The position numbers and the translations under genes were made by a program. DNA of 39,865 bases from a virus, in IMG/VR virus record IMGVR_UViG_3300037247_000607, positions 1 through 39,865 of that record. One strand, 5' to 3'. Numbering within the stretch: position 1 is the first letter of the stretch; the number at the start of each line of letters is the position of its first letter. The notes below the pieces were generated by a model. It did no database searches. It saw only the letters and a list, made by a program, of their open reading frames with translations, and was not told the origin of the DNA. Below, one piece after another: positions 1 through 6,807 of the stretch.

Positions 1-82
1 TGCACTTCTGGCATCACTGTGGCCGGAGCTTTTCACGAACCATATTCCACACGAACTCGGAATTACAAAAGATAAGAAATGA
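1..82 (+). CDS. 3' part of the 37-aa membrane protein that crosses the genome cut
   Basis: The reading frame ending in TGA at 80-82 is the C-terminal part of the small gene that starts at 39707 near the other end. Its stop overlaps the ATG of the endolysin (ATGA, 79-82). The full gene is described at 39707-39820. Confidence 0.8.
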   Translation, partial: ALLASLWPELFTNHIPHELGITKDKK

Positions 83-127
83 GCATTGCAACCCGTACTC
101 CTGTGAAACATGGCTACCAGATTGGCC
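1..127. repeat. Terminal direct repeat, left copy (circular-assembly overlap)
   Basis: These 127 bases are identical to the last 127 bases of the window (39739-39865). An exact repeat of 127 nt at contig ends is what a de Bruijn assembler with k=127 leaves when a molecule is circular or circularly permuted. The repeat cuts through two genes, the end of a 37-codon gene and the start of the endolysin, which argues that it is an assembly overlap and not a biological terminal repeat. Confidence 0.95.
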
Positions 128-549
128 TGCACTTCTGGCTATACGAGTTTCGATGTCGGTGCAAGGAACGAGGACACCGGATACAAGACGGGTTCTGTGG
201 GGGCGCCGTGATAATCGCCCCGGCGCTAATGGACGCGCTTGATACTATCCGTGCGACATTCGGAAGCGTGACAATCGTCAACGGGTTTCGATGCTGGAAC
301 TACCACGAGGAAATCTATCGCAAGATAAACGTACAGCGCGCAAAGGAAGGTCTGCCGATTCGGGCGCTGACAAGGAAGAGTCCGCACCTGACGGGCGAGG
401 CCGTAGACCTCTCCGCGAAAGAGAAACTACGGTGGCCCTTCCATGAGAGCTTTTTGAAGGATGCCGGCATAACCGGCGTGGGGTACAAGGAAGGCCGCGT
501 CACGCACATTGACGTGGCTCATACTACTTTCACCCATTGGAGTTACTGA
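79..549 (+). CDS. Endolysin-type peptidoglycan peptidase, M15A family
   Basis: A 156-residue protein with the zinc-peptidase signature of the D-Ala-D-Ala carboxypeptidase/M15A family: HLTGEAVD (His103, Gly106, Asp110, the HxxGxAxD motif) and a downstream THIDV (His143, Asp145) that supplies the last zinc ligand and catalytic side. M15 enzymes cut peptide cross-links of peptidoglycan, and phages use them as endolysins. The neighbours fit: a small membrane protein ends in the ATGA overlap upstream and a holin-like protein follows. No signal peptide is seen, so a holin would have to release it. The family call is firm; the lytic role is inferred from context. Confidence 0.88.
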   Translation: MSIATRTPVKHGYQIGLHFWLYEFRCRCKERGHRIQDGFCGGAVIIAPALMDALDTIRATFGSVTIVNGFRCWNYHEEIYRKINVQRAKEGLPIRALTRKSPHLTGEAVDLSAKEKLRWPFHESFLKDAGITGVGYKEGRVTHIDVAHTTFTHWSY

Positions 550-550
550 T

Positions 551-730
551 ATGAAAGGTTGGGGAACAATAATCGTTGGAATCGCGGCGCTCTTAACTGC
601 TGTCGGTGCGTATCTGACCGGAGCGATGGAGTTAAGCGATGCGATTAAGGCCGCGTTTGCGGCGCTAGCCGTGATCTTCGCGGCACGCAAGGGCAACACC
701 ATGATCGAGGCTATCAAGAACGGCAAGTAA
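551..730 (+). CDS. Small membrane protein, holin candidate
   Basis: 59 residues starting at ATG 551 behind a GGAG about 7 nt upstream. Residues 5-22 form a hydrophobic stretch (IIVGIAALLTAVGAYLTG) and a second apolar segment lies around residues 30-43, ending in a basic tail (KNGK). Size, membrane character and position directly after the endolysin fit a phage holin that permeabilises the inner membrane. The sequence is not recognised as a named holin family, and the 37-aa membrane protein upstream of the endolysin is a competing candidate for holin or antiholin. Confidence 0.6.
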   Translation: MKGWGTIIVGIAALLTAVGAYLTGAMELSDAIKAAFAALAVIFAARKGNTMIEAIKNGK

Positions 731-731
731 C

Positions 732-929
732 ATGCTCACCGCCATCCTGAAATTCTTTGTCGCACAGTTCATGGTGTTCTGGAAGAAGTGGATGGTGAAT
801 CGAAAAATAGAGAGGGAGGCCGATAGTGCTTTGGAAGAGGCTCGTAAGCGTCGGGATGATCGTCGTGCTGATACACGCGATGCCCGCGACAAGCTGCTTG
901 ACCAGATACGCAACATCGGTGGCGTCTGA
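732..929 (+). CDS. Short coiled-coil protein, possible inner-membrane spanin (Rz-like)
   Basis: 65 residues. An N-terminal hydrophobic/aromatic segment (about residues 3-17) is followed by a highly charged, probably helical coil rich in Glu, Arg and Asp. This matches the layout of small Rz-type i-spanins, although the protein is shorter than lambda Rz. The start begins 1 nt after the previous stop and has no strong ribosome binding site. The gene overlaps the next one by 104 nt in another frame, as Rz and Rz1 genes do. The function is inferred from architecture and position only. Confidence 0.5.
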   Translation: MLTAILKFFVAQFMVFWKKWMVNRKIEREADSALEEARKRRDDRRADTRDARDKLLDQIRNIGGV

Positions 930-1158
930 CAGTAGTTGGGTTGCTGACAGCGACTTGGAATCCGCTGTCCAACTAATTGATTCACTCACGTTCGCTACCG
1001 ACTCCCTCTCGATTGATAACACTCGGCTCCGGGCGCTACTCGCCCTTGAGCGAGAAGGGCAGCCCATGATACCCGCGTCGTTTTGGACACGTTGGTACGT
1101 GTGGGGGCCAATCGCGTTGGTCAGTTTCGGCGCGGGATATTACACGGCAAGTCGATAA
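826..1158 (+). CDS. Spanin candidate: N-terminal export signal and C-terminal membrane segment
   Basis: 110 residues from GTG 826, supported by an AGAGGGAGG purine run about 8 nt upstream. Residues 1-24 look like an export signal (positive MLWKR, hydrophobic core, then PATSC with Cys24, a near-miss to a lipobox). A polar region follows, with a transmembrane segment at about residues 88-106 and a short basic end. An N-terminal lipoprotein-like signal plus a C-terminal transmembrane segment is the layout of unimolecular u-spanins (phage T1 gp11), which fuse outer and inner membranes at lysis. It begins inside the upstream Rz-like frame (+1). The weak lipobox is the main doubt. Confidence 0.55.
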   Translation: MLWKRLVSVGMIVVLIHAMPATSCLTRYATSVASDSSWVADSDLESAVQLIDSLTFATDSLSIDNTRLRALLALEREGQPMIPASFWTRWYVWGPIALVSFGAGYYTASR

Positions 1159-1175
1159 CCAGGAGGTAGTTGAAA

Positions 1176-1466
1176 ATGCCAAGACATCCGGAAGAGGAAA
1201 GCGGTGCAGGGGAACCCGGACGCAAAAAGCCGAGGTTTCCAAGCAAGCCGGAGATTCACCCTCGTGCGAAGTTCAGGGTAAAGAGAGTAAAAAGGTCAAA
1301 CCTGCCCGAGGCAAAGAGGCGTCGTCGCCTTGCCAACAGGCAGAAGAACCCGCCTGTGGTGATCGTTCCGGGGACAAAGCCACCGCCGGGTGGCGGTGCT
1401 GTCGCCTCACCATTGAACACCGAGGGCGGTGTCAAGCGGCGGCTCGGCAAGATGTTCAAACGATAA
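1176..1466 (+). CDS. Small very basic, Pro-rich protein of unknown function
   Basis: 96 residues from ATG 1176, with AGGAGG at 1161-1166. The protein is dominated by Lys, Arg and Pro (for example FRVKRVKRSN and AKRRRR) and has a short hydrophobic VVIVPG island and a Pro/Gly stretch near residue 70. It is the last gene before the terminator at 1497-1530, so it closes the late/lysis operon. Its charge suggests nucleic-acid or membrane binding, but nothing more specific can be said. Confidence 0.65.
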   Translation: MPRHPEEESGAGEPGRKKPRFPSKPEIHPRAKFRVKRVKRSNLPEAKRRRRLANRQKNPPVVIVPGTKPPPGGGAVASPLNTEGGVKRRLGKMFKR

Positions 1467-1496
1467 GACGAGTTGGGCGGTGACCGCCGCACGGGT

Positions 1497-1530
1497 GGGG
1501 CACGGGTCTTTTTGACCGTGCCCCATTTTT
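1497..1530 (+). terminator. Intrinsic terminator of the late operon
   Basis: GGGGCACGGGTC (1497-1508) pairs with GACCGTGCCCC (1514-1524), with one bulged G and a loop of five T, and is followed by ATTTTT. It lies about 30 bp after the last late gene and directly before the next promoter, so it insulates the late operon from the early one. Confidence 0.88.
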
Positions 1531-1535
1531 AGTAC

Positions 1536-1564
1536 TTGACACCCCGTTCCGTCTGCGCTACGCT
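1536..1564 (+). promoter_or_regulatory. Sigma70-like promoter of the early/replication operon
   Basis: TTGACA (1536-1541) and TACGCT (1559-1564) are separated by 17 bp. Transcription would start near 1571, about 40 bp before the ATG at 1611. The spacer ends in TGCGC, as does that of the promoter at 10070-10098. Confidence 0.82.
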
Positions 1565-1610
1565 CTGTGTAGCATAGAAGTTTCACCTTTAGCCAATGGG
1601 AGGCTTGCCC

Positions 1611-1934
1611 ATGACATGTTTTGAAACCCGAGATGGTGGCGGGAAGTACACCCCCTGTCCCGACGAGATGGCGGACATGATTGCCGAGGATGCGTGGGAG
1701 ATATGGATGCAGCGGCGATACGCCGAGGGGTGCCCGGAGATTGGCAGTAATGTGCTGGTCGACGGGGAGGAATACCGGGTTTTTTCGGTGTCGAGTTCGC
1801 GCTGGTCGTCGGAGTACGGTCGGATGATGGAGAATCATCTGGTGAACGTGTGTGTTCGGCGGGGCGACGAGAGCCGACACGTCCTCTGGCCGACGGCGTT
1901 CGATAGCGGACACGCACAGGCGGTGGTGGCATGA
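1611..1934 (+). CDS. Unknown early protein, first gene of the early operon
   Basis: 107 residues from ATG 1611, with GGGAGG (1598-1603) at good distance. Acidic N-terminal half (CPDEMADMIAEDAWEIWMQ), then a beta-like segment with a GEEYRVFSV motif. No family recognised. It overlaps the next gene by ATGA. First position behind the promoter suggests high early expression, which is typical of host-takeover proteins, but there is no direct evidence for such a role. Confidence 0.75.
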   Translation: MTCFETRDGGGKYTPCPDEMADMIAEDAWEIWMQRRYAEGCPEIGSNVLVDGEEYRVFSVSSSRWSSEYGRMMENHLVNVCVRRGDESRHVLWPTAFDSGHAQAVVA

Positions 1935-2179
1935 CGGACAAGGAACTTGGGCGGCTTTTGTGTCCCTCGTGTGACAAACAACTTGAGTTCTCTCTCTCGA
2001 GGCGAGAGGGGTATCCGCTGATTTCTTTGGTGTGTAATCAGTGTCATATGGCGTTCCTCCACAATGCGCCGTGGATTACCGGGTTTCCGCCAGCCAACAT
2101 GAAGGTGTATTCAACTCAGAATCTAAACGACACAAGCTTCAATTTGGTTCCCGGCGACAAAGGGGGCGAGGTGGTATGA
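1931..2179 (+). CDS. Zinc-ribbon-like small protein
   Basis: 82 residues. Two CxxC pairs, CPSC (residues 11-14) and CNQC (about 35-38), frame a beta-hairpin-sized region, the layout of a zinc ribbon. The start ATG overlaps the stop of the previous gene. Function unknown; small zinc ribbons of this sort are common in phage early regions. Confidence 0.7.
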   Translation: MTDKELGRLLCPSCDKQLEFSLSRREGYPLISLVCNQCHMAFLHNAPWITGFPPANMKVYSTQNLNDTSFNLVPGDKGGEVV

Positions 2180-2466
2180 CCTTGTACGAATTGCAGGATG
2201 TGTACCACGCAACTATCATGCTTCGGAAGTACAGCCAACAAAATAGTCGGTGGACTGCTTACTTTGAAGATTCCGAATGGAAAGAATATGAAGATGCAAC
2301 CGGACTGCATGGCGGTACGGGCGAAGGAAAGACGCCCGACGAAGCAATGAGCAACTATGTGTCTATAATTCGTGGAAAGCATATCGTGTTCCATGCGTCA
2401 AGCAAGGACATGCGACGAGAGTTCGGCGTGCCCGAGAACCTAGAGCATAAGGCGGTGACGGCATGA
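2176..2466 (+). CDS. Conserved small phage protein of unknown function
   Basis: 96 residues from ATG 2176, overlapping the previous stop by ATGA; an in-frame extension to 2041 exists but would overlap the neighbour fully. The pattern GEGKTPDEAMSNYVSIIRGK, then VFHA and a C-terminal RREFGVPENL, resembles a small protein family I remember from many phage early operons, with no known activity. It may be a small alpha/beta domain. Confidence 0.72.
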   Translation: MTLYELQDVYHATIMLRKYSQQNSRWTAYFEDSEWKEYEDATGLHGGTGEGKTPDEAMSNYVSIIRGKHIVFHASSKDMRREFGVPENLEHKAVTA

Positions 2467-2726
2467 TGCGCAACTGTAAAATCAGGTTCTTGGCCGCTAT
2501 GTTTGCATGGAAAAAGCGCCTCAGTAAATCCATACAACAGACCGACTTTGATCTGCTTCGTAGTCGCGTTGCTCCTGAGATGTCAAATAGAGACTTCAAC
2601 TTGGAATGTAAGCGACTAATTGAGCTTGGATTAATTAAAGAACAACCAGCCTTGAAGCTGAAACTAGGATTAACGATGCGTGGACGAGGCGTTGTTGAAG
2701 TATTGCAGGAGGGGGACGATGACTAG
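2463..2726 (+). CDS. Small basic protein, possibly winged-helix-like
   Basis: 87 residues starting ATGATG and overlapping the previous stop. Basic N-terminus with a short hydrophobic run (IRFLAAMFAW), then a helical region with NRDFNLECKRLIELGLIKE followed by a beta-like TMRGRGVVEVL. This order is reminiscent of a winged-helix DNA-binding domain, but that is only an impression. It overlaps the nuclease gene by 8 bp. Confidence 0.6.
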   Translation: MMRNCKIRFLAAMFAWKKRLSKSIQQTDFDLLRSRVAPEMSNRDFNLECKRLIELGLIKEQPALKLKLGLTMRGRGVVEVLQEGDDD

Positions 2727-3618
2727 ATTCACAAACAAGCTCGGGTTGCCGGAGACGATAATGCGCTGGGCCGAGGCGACGTTTCAACCGCCGTCCGACC
2801 CGAAAATCATGCGTGCCTCCGAAATCGGGGACTCGCTCACCATCGCACTCCTGAAACGTCGACACGCCGACGAGATTGTTCGTGACATCTCCGACCTCGT
2901 GTACGCACTTCTCGGTACGGCCGTCCACGAAATGCTCAGTCGCATGGAGGGGTCGACCAATGCGCTGATCGAAGAATCGCTTGAGCGCGAGGTGCCCGGG
3001 ATGGAGGGTTGGAAGATCACCGGGCATTGTGACTACCTGGAACCGTCCGACTACGCGTTGGGCCGCTACGACCTCTCCGACTACAAGGTGTCGAGTGTGT
3101 GGGCGTTTATCCTTGGGGACAAGCCGGAATGGGAGTGTCAGGTCAACGTCTACGCATGGCTCTATGAGGGGTACGGGTTTCGGATTGCCCGTCGGCGGGT
3201 TGTGGGGATCCTGCGAGACTGGAAAGAACGGGATGCGCGCCAGAAGCCGGACTACCCGCAACAGCCGGTTATTGTGGTGCCGCAAAATGAGTGGACGCCG
3301 AAGGCGACGGGCGAATGGGTTGCGGCGCGTGTACGGGAGTTTGCGGGACTTTTGGAGCTTGCGGACGAGGCGCTGCCGGCGTGTACGCCCGCAGAACGCT
3401 GGAACAAGTCTGCGAAGTGGGCTGTGAAGAAAAGTGCGAAGGTCAAGCGGGCGGTTACGGGCGGGTTGCATGACGACCCTGATAGTGCTCGTGAACACGC
3501 GGAGGCAATCGGTGGCGTGGTCGAGCACCGCGCGGGTGAGGACACACGCTGCCAGAGATATTGTGATGTGACTCAATGGTGTCCGTATTTCGCAAAGGTC
3601 TACGGAGGTGGAAAATGA
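2719..3618 (+). CDS. PD-(D/E)XK exonuclease, RecB/Cas4-like
   Basis: 299 residues from ATG 2719 (GGAGGGGG just upstream). The nuclease core is readable: His70 in GTAVHEML, acidic residues near 87-91, Asp105 in TGHCDYLE, the DYK triad at 121-123, and Gln141 in ECQVNVYAW (the RecB QxxxY-type motif). Three Cys near the C-terminus (DTRCQRYC...QWC) plus one further upstream (LPAC) resemble the four-Cys iron-sulfur site of Cas4/AddB nucleases. Such phage enzymes resect double-strand ends for recombination. The annealing-protein candidate at 4885 would be its natural partner. The metal site is inferred. Confidence 0.85.
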   Translation: MTRFTNKLGLPETIMRWAEATFQPPSDPKIMRASEIGDSLTIALLKRRHADEIVRDISDLVYALLGTAVHEMLSRMEGSTNALIEESLEREVPGMEGWKITGHCDYLEPSDYALGRYDLSDYKVSSVWAFILGDKPEWECQVNVYAWLYEGYGFRIARRRVVGILRDWKERDARQKPDYPQQPVIVVPQNEWTPKATGEWVAARVREFAGLLELADEALPACTPAERWNKSAKWAVKKSAKVKRAVTGGLHDDPDSAREHAEAIGGVVEHRAGEDTRCQRYCDVTQWCPYFAKVYGGGK

Positions 3619-3914
3619 TGGTGTTCGTTGTGGCAAGAGAAGGAATCAATAGTGTGCTTATTTGCGGTATTTTTTTCGACGAGTCGGCGGCGATGGCACA
3701 CGCGGAGAAATGCGCCCGCGGAGAGTCGGACCACTACCACGATTATACGGTCAGACCATACGAGTTGGATGTGGCTGTTGACGATATACCAGACGAACAC
3801 GCCCGGTTTAGTTGGTCGGATTGTCTCGGGAAGAGGCACACCTCGCAAAACAAAGATAGCGCCTACCTACGGCTTGACCGCGGCGACGACGACATCGGGA
3901 TGAGGGCAGTATGA
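3615..3914 (+). CDS. Unknown early protein
   Basis: 99 residues, starting at the ATGATG overlapping the nuclease stop, with GGAGGTGG upstream. The N-terminus looks like a small alpha/beta domain (VFVVAREGINSVLICGIFFDE, then a helix with AAMAHAEK), followed by a charged region and a WSDCLGKR segment. No family recognised. Confidence 0.72.
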   Translation: MMVFVVAREGINSVLICGIFFDESAAMAHAEKCARGESDHYHDYTVRPYELDVAVDDIPDEHARFSWSDCLGKRHTSQNKDSAYLRLDRGDDDIGMRAV

Positions 3915-4327
3915 GCGACAAGGACAAGCCGAAACCCGACGCGCAGCTATCGCGGGAGCAGATGGCGGGATTATTGAGTATCGGCGTTATAGATGCGTCC
4001 GACGAGAAGCAGATTCTCGCCGCCTTCGACGCACAACGGGCGCAGATCGAGTATTGGGCCAAACAGGCAGAGCTTTGGGCTAAGGATTATAAAAAAACCA
4101 CGGAAGAACGCGATTTTCAGTATCAACTAAAGAAGAAGTGGCACGGGCACTATGAAAAGCTCCGCGCCGACAACGATGCGCTGCATGAGGCGGGAGAAGC
4201 GGTTTTGAAGAACTACAACGCCCCGCACGCTATTGAACTTCGATACCGTGCCGATTGTATGGACAAACTCCGCGCCGTCCTGACCCGCGTCGGCGCACGG
4301 ACAACGAACCCGGAGGAACCGAAATGA
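3911..4327 (+). CDS. Coiled-coil protein, + strand member of a four-copy paralogous family
   Basis: 138 residues starting MSDKDKP. It carries the same modules in the same order as three minus-strand genes at 16813-18287: a REQ-containing N-terminus, AFDAQRAQIE, a coiled coil, LRADNDALHEAGE and a C-terminal LTRVGARTT. Similarity is visible at DNA level too, so the copies are related by recent duplication. Overlaps both neighbours by ATGA. Role unknown; the coiled coil suggests oligomerisation or protein binding. Confidence 0.8.
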   Translation: MSDKDKPKPDAQLSREQMAGLLSIGVIDASDEKQILAAFDAQRAQIEYWAKQAELWAKDYKKTTEERDFQYQLKKKWHGHYEKLRADNDALHEAGEAVLKNYNAPHAIELRYRADCMDKLRAVLTRVGARTTNPEEPK

Positions 4328-4866
4328 GCCCGAACGACGACATCAACAATTTGTGGCGCAAGGATATTCAGAGTTCGATTTGGGGGCCGTGCGCGGGGAT
4401 TACCGACGAGGAATGTCAGCACATTCACGATTTAATCGCGGTAAATCCGGTTGCAGTTTTCGGCGTTTTGAATGGGGCGCTGAACACGAAGGGTCTGTGT
4501 TTTCATATTACCACCTTGGAGGAATCGAACATGAGCGACAAAGACGATAAAATAAAGCCCGGCAGCTTCCAGTATACAGACCCAATGATCTCCGTCCCTT
4601 CATTGCTGGCACGAAACCCGGAAACAGAACTACGGCGAATGGCAACGGGTGTTCTGAGCGAGAACCACTGTACGTGCAGGAAGGGTATCGAACAGGAATA
4701 CAAACACAACGAAGGCCATCGACAAGATTACTGCTTGTGGTGCGTATGCTACGATCTCATCGAGAAGCTGGACAAGTACCACGAGTGGAAAAAGAGTAGT
4801 ATAAAGTATGTGTCAGCAACAAGCGGCGTTGATGTTTCGGATACTAAAAAAACGAAGAACAGATAG
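4324..4866 (+). CDS. Unknown protein, possibly two fused units
   Basis: 180 residues from ATG 4324, overlapping the previous gene. An internal in-frame ATG at 4531 has its own GGAGG about 8 nt upstream and opens with MSDKDDK, like the family starts nearby. The C-terminal part has a cysteine cluster (CTCRKG, then CLWCVCYDL) that may bind zinc. Two neighbouring genes may have fused, or a shorter second product is made from the internal start. Function unknown. Confidence 0.65.
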   Translation: MSPNDDINNLWRKDIQSSIWGPCAGITDEECQHIHDLIAVNPVAVFGVLNGALNTKGLCFHITTLEESNMSDKDDKIKPGSFQYTDPMISVPSLLARNPETELRRMATGVLSENHCTCRKGIEQEYKHNEGHRQDYCLWCVCYDLIEKLDKYHEWKKSSIKYVSATSGVDVSDTKKTKNR

Positions 4867-4884
4867 CCCAACGGAGGAAACAAC

Positions 4885-5835
4885 ATGACCAACGAAAACC
4901 TACCCGCAGTTGTCGAAAATAAAAAGAATCCCGTGGCGCCGCTCTCGCTTACGGACGTGAAGAACCAGGTCAATCTCATTCAGGAGATTATGCGCCAGGT
5001 GATGAAGAAGGACGAGCATTACGGCATTATACCCGGCACGAAGAAGCCGACACTCTACAAGCCGGGCGCCGAAAAGCTCTGCCTCACGTTTCGGCTGGAT
5101 CCCGAACTCGATGTGTCCCTGACCGCGCTACCGGAGGGCCACCGCGAGTATATGGTGGTCTGTACTATGTATCACATCGACAGCGGGAAGCGGCTGGGGC
5201 AGGGCGTCGGCCTGTGCTCGACGATGGAGACGAAGTACCGCTATCGCGGGGGCGAACCGATACCGACCGGGCAGCCCGTACCCGAAACCTACTGGAAGAA
5301 GCCGAGGGGGAAGCGTGACCAGAACTTGCTCGGGGGCGACGGGTTTCTGCCGTTCAAGGTCAAGAACGCCGATGGCGCCTGGGTGATCGCCCGTAAGGGC
5401 GAGAAGGTCGAGAACCCGGACATCGCGGATACCTATAACACGGTGTTGAAGATGGCGAGCAAGCGGGCAAAGGTTGATGCGGTGCTGACGGTCACGGCCG
5501 CGAGTGACATCTTCACGCAAGACCTTGAGGAAAAAGCATCGAAGCAGGCACCGGCCGAGAAGTCCGAGAAGAAGCGGGCGACAAAGGCGAAGAAGATCAG
5601 GTCGTCAGAGCAGGAGCGCGCGGCGTATGAAGAGGTAATCGAGGTGCTTGGACTCGTGGACACCTCGACGGGGGTCAAGGACTACATGACGAAGAACGAC
5701 GAGAGCCTGAAGAAAGACCTCGGCGACGACCTCTTCGCGGTGCTACGGAAAGAGGCGGGCGCGCTCTACAAGATTCTCTCCGAGAAGGAAGCGGCCGAAG
5801 CGTCCGAAGGGGAGGGGGAGTACAAGACGGAATGA
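4885..5835 (+). CDS. Probable single-strand annealing/recombination protein
   Basis: 316 residues, ATG 4885 behind GGAGG. The block DEHYGIIPGTKKPTLYKPGA followed by EKLCLTFRLDPE and a GQGVGLCSTMETKYRYRGG segment is, as I remember it, conserved in phage proteins lying beside RecB-like nucleases and treated as single-strand annealing or ssDNA-binding proteins. KMASKRAKVDAVLT near residue 195 continues the pattern; the C-terminal third is a Lys/Glu-rich tail. It lies 1.3 kb from the exonuclease gene. The conserved block is clear; annealing activity is inferred. Confidence 0.6.
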   Translation: MTNENLPAVVENKKNPVAPLSLTDVKNQVNLIQEIMRQVMKKDEHYGIIPGTKKPTLYKPGAEKLCLTFRLDPELDVSLTALPEGHREYMVVCTMYHIDSGKRLGQGVGLCSTMETKYRYRGGEPIPTGQPVPETYWKKPRGKRDQNLLGGDGFLPFKVKNADGAWVIARKGEKVENPDIADTYNTVLKMASKRAKVDAVLTVTAASDIFTQDLEEKASKQAPAEKSEKKRATKAKKIRSSEQERAAYEEVIEVLGLVDTSTGVKDYMTKNDESLKKDLGDDLFAVLRKEAGALYKILSEKEAAEASEGEGEYKTE

Positions 5836-5851
5836 GAAAGGTGAGAGGACA

Positions 5852-6427
5852 ATGAAAAAGATACCGTCTCTATTCCAGCGAAACTATGACGGCGACTGTC
5901 TCGTGCGTGACGAGGTGGTGCCGGGGTCCGAGTGGGTGCTGGCTGGCGAGGGCGTGCCCACTCGGAAGTATGACGGGGCGGCCTGTATGGTCAAGGATGG
6001 GGCGCTATGGAAGCGGTACGATTGCAAGCTCGGGCGCAAGATACCCCATGACTTTTTGCCGTGCGAGGTGGTGCCCGATAAACACACCGGACACTGGCCC
6101 GGCTGGGTTCCCGTGGGGGATGGCCCGGACGACAAATGGCACCGCGAGGCGCTTAGTTGGGCATTTGATCGCACGAATGGGGTGCTGGTTGATGGCACCT
6201 ATGAACTGTGCGGACGAAAGATTCAGGGCGACCCGGAAGGCTTTAGGTATCACGTTCTTGTTCCGCACGGATGGGGTGGGCTTCTCAAAGGATGCCCGCG
6301 CACGTTCGACGGGATCAAGGCGTTTCTCTCTGATGGCGTGATCGAGGGGATAGTGTGGCACCACCCGGACGGGCGCATGGTGAAGATCAAAGGGAAGGAC
6401 TTTGGCTTTTTGCGGAGGAAGAAATGA
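5852..6427 (+). CDS. ATP-dependent RNA ligase (DUF5565-type nucleotidyltransferase)
   Basis: 191 residues. The covalent nucleotidyltransferase motifs are in order: KYDG at 39-42 (motif I, Lys39 is the AMP-accepting lysine), DGTYEL at 114-119 (motif III), EGIVW at 165-169 (motif IV) and KIKGK at 178-182 (motif V). The compact size without an added domain fits small RNA ligases, and the opening pattern resembles the DUF5565 family. It would seal RNA breaks, for example tRNA or rRNA nicked by host defence nucleases. A foldable RNA follows immediately (6428-6522). Family call good; substrate unknown. Confidence 0.85.
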   Translation: MKKIPSLFQRNYDGDCLVRDEVVPGSEWVLAGEGVPTRKYDGAACMVKDGALWKRYDCKLGRKIPHDFLPCEVVPDKHTGHWPGWVPVGDGPDDKWHREALSWAFDRTNGVLVDGTYELCGRKIQGDPEGFRYHVLVPHGWGGLLKGCPRTFDGIKAFLSDGVIEGIVWHHPDGRMVKIKGKDFGFLRRKK

Positions 6428-6522
6428 ATTGGGCGGGATGTAGCGCCGAGTCCCGGTCGGCAGCAGGCAGCCGGCGAAGGGGAACTTAGGAAAGCGATGG
6501 AAAGCTGAGCCCTAGACCCAAT
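6428..6522 (+). ncRNA. Candidate structured RNA after the RNA ligase gene
   Basis: This 113-bp gap between genes is closed by complementary ends: ATTGGG (6428-6433) and CCCAAT (6517-6522). Inside, TCCC (6450s) pairs with GGGGA (6479-6483), enclosing a GTCGGC/GCCGGC hairpin (6456-6474) with an eight-base loop, and CTTAG (6485-6489) can pair with CTGAG (6505-6509). No rho-independent T tract follows, so it is not a terminator. No known RNA family was recognised. It could be a regulatory leader for the next gene or a substrate of the ligase. Confidence 0.4.
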
Positions 6523-6540
6523 GAAAAACAAGGGAGGACA

Positions 6541-6807
6541 ATGAGCGAGCGGGTTGTTGATTACGCAAGGTCTGATTTTGAGTACCAGCGGTGGCTCCTA
6601 CGGTGGAGGCGACGGGTTAAGACAAAATATCCCCACCTGACCTGTCAAGAGTGCGGTGGCATGGGTAACAATGGGGCTATTGGGTGGTCTGTCATATATG
6701 ACCCGCCGGAAATATGTGGCTGGTGTGCTGGCGTCGGCCTTGTCGACCCAGCCCGGAGGGGAGCATGGCTGCGGTACAAACGTGACTGTAAGGTGGGTAT
6801 CCAATGA
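6541..6807 (+). CDS. Small protein with two CxxC zinc-knuckle motifs
   Basis: 88 residues, ATG 6541 behind GGGAGG. CQECGGMG (residues 38-45) and CGWCAGVG (about 59-66) form a DnaJ-like CxxCxGxG pair, so a small zinc-binding domain is likely. N-terminus rich in Arg and Tyr. Overlaps the next gene by ATGA. Function unknown. Confidence 0.75.
   Translation: MSERVVDYARSDFEYQRWLLRWRRRVKTKYPHLTCQECGGMGNNGAIGWSVIYDPPEICGWCAGVGLVDPARRGAWLRYKRDCKVGIQ

Noticed and set aside
1-127. Terminal repeat as a biological direct terminal repeat (T7-like)
   Set aside because: The length matches an assembler k-mer, and the repeat splits two genes that read through cleanly when joined.
2635-3636. Long minus-strand frame (333 codons) opposite the nuclease
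   Set aside because: Antisense shadow in GC-rich DNA; the + strand nuclease has clear motifs and start signals.
6428-6522. Interpretation as a tRNA, SRP RNA or known ribozyme
   Set aside because: No cloverleaf, no TTCGA-type loop, and no hammerhead, twister or HDV core could be matched by eye.
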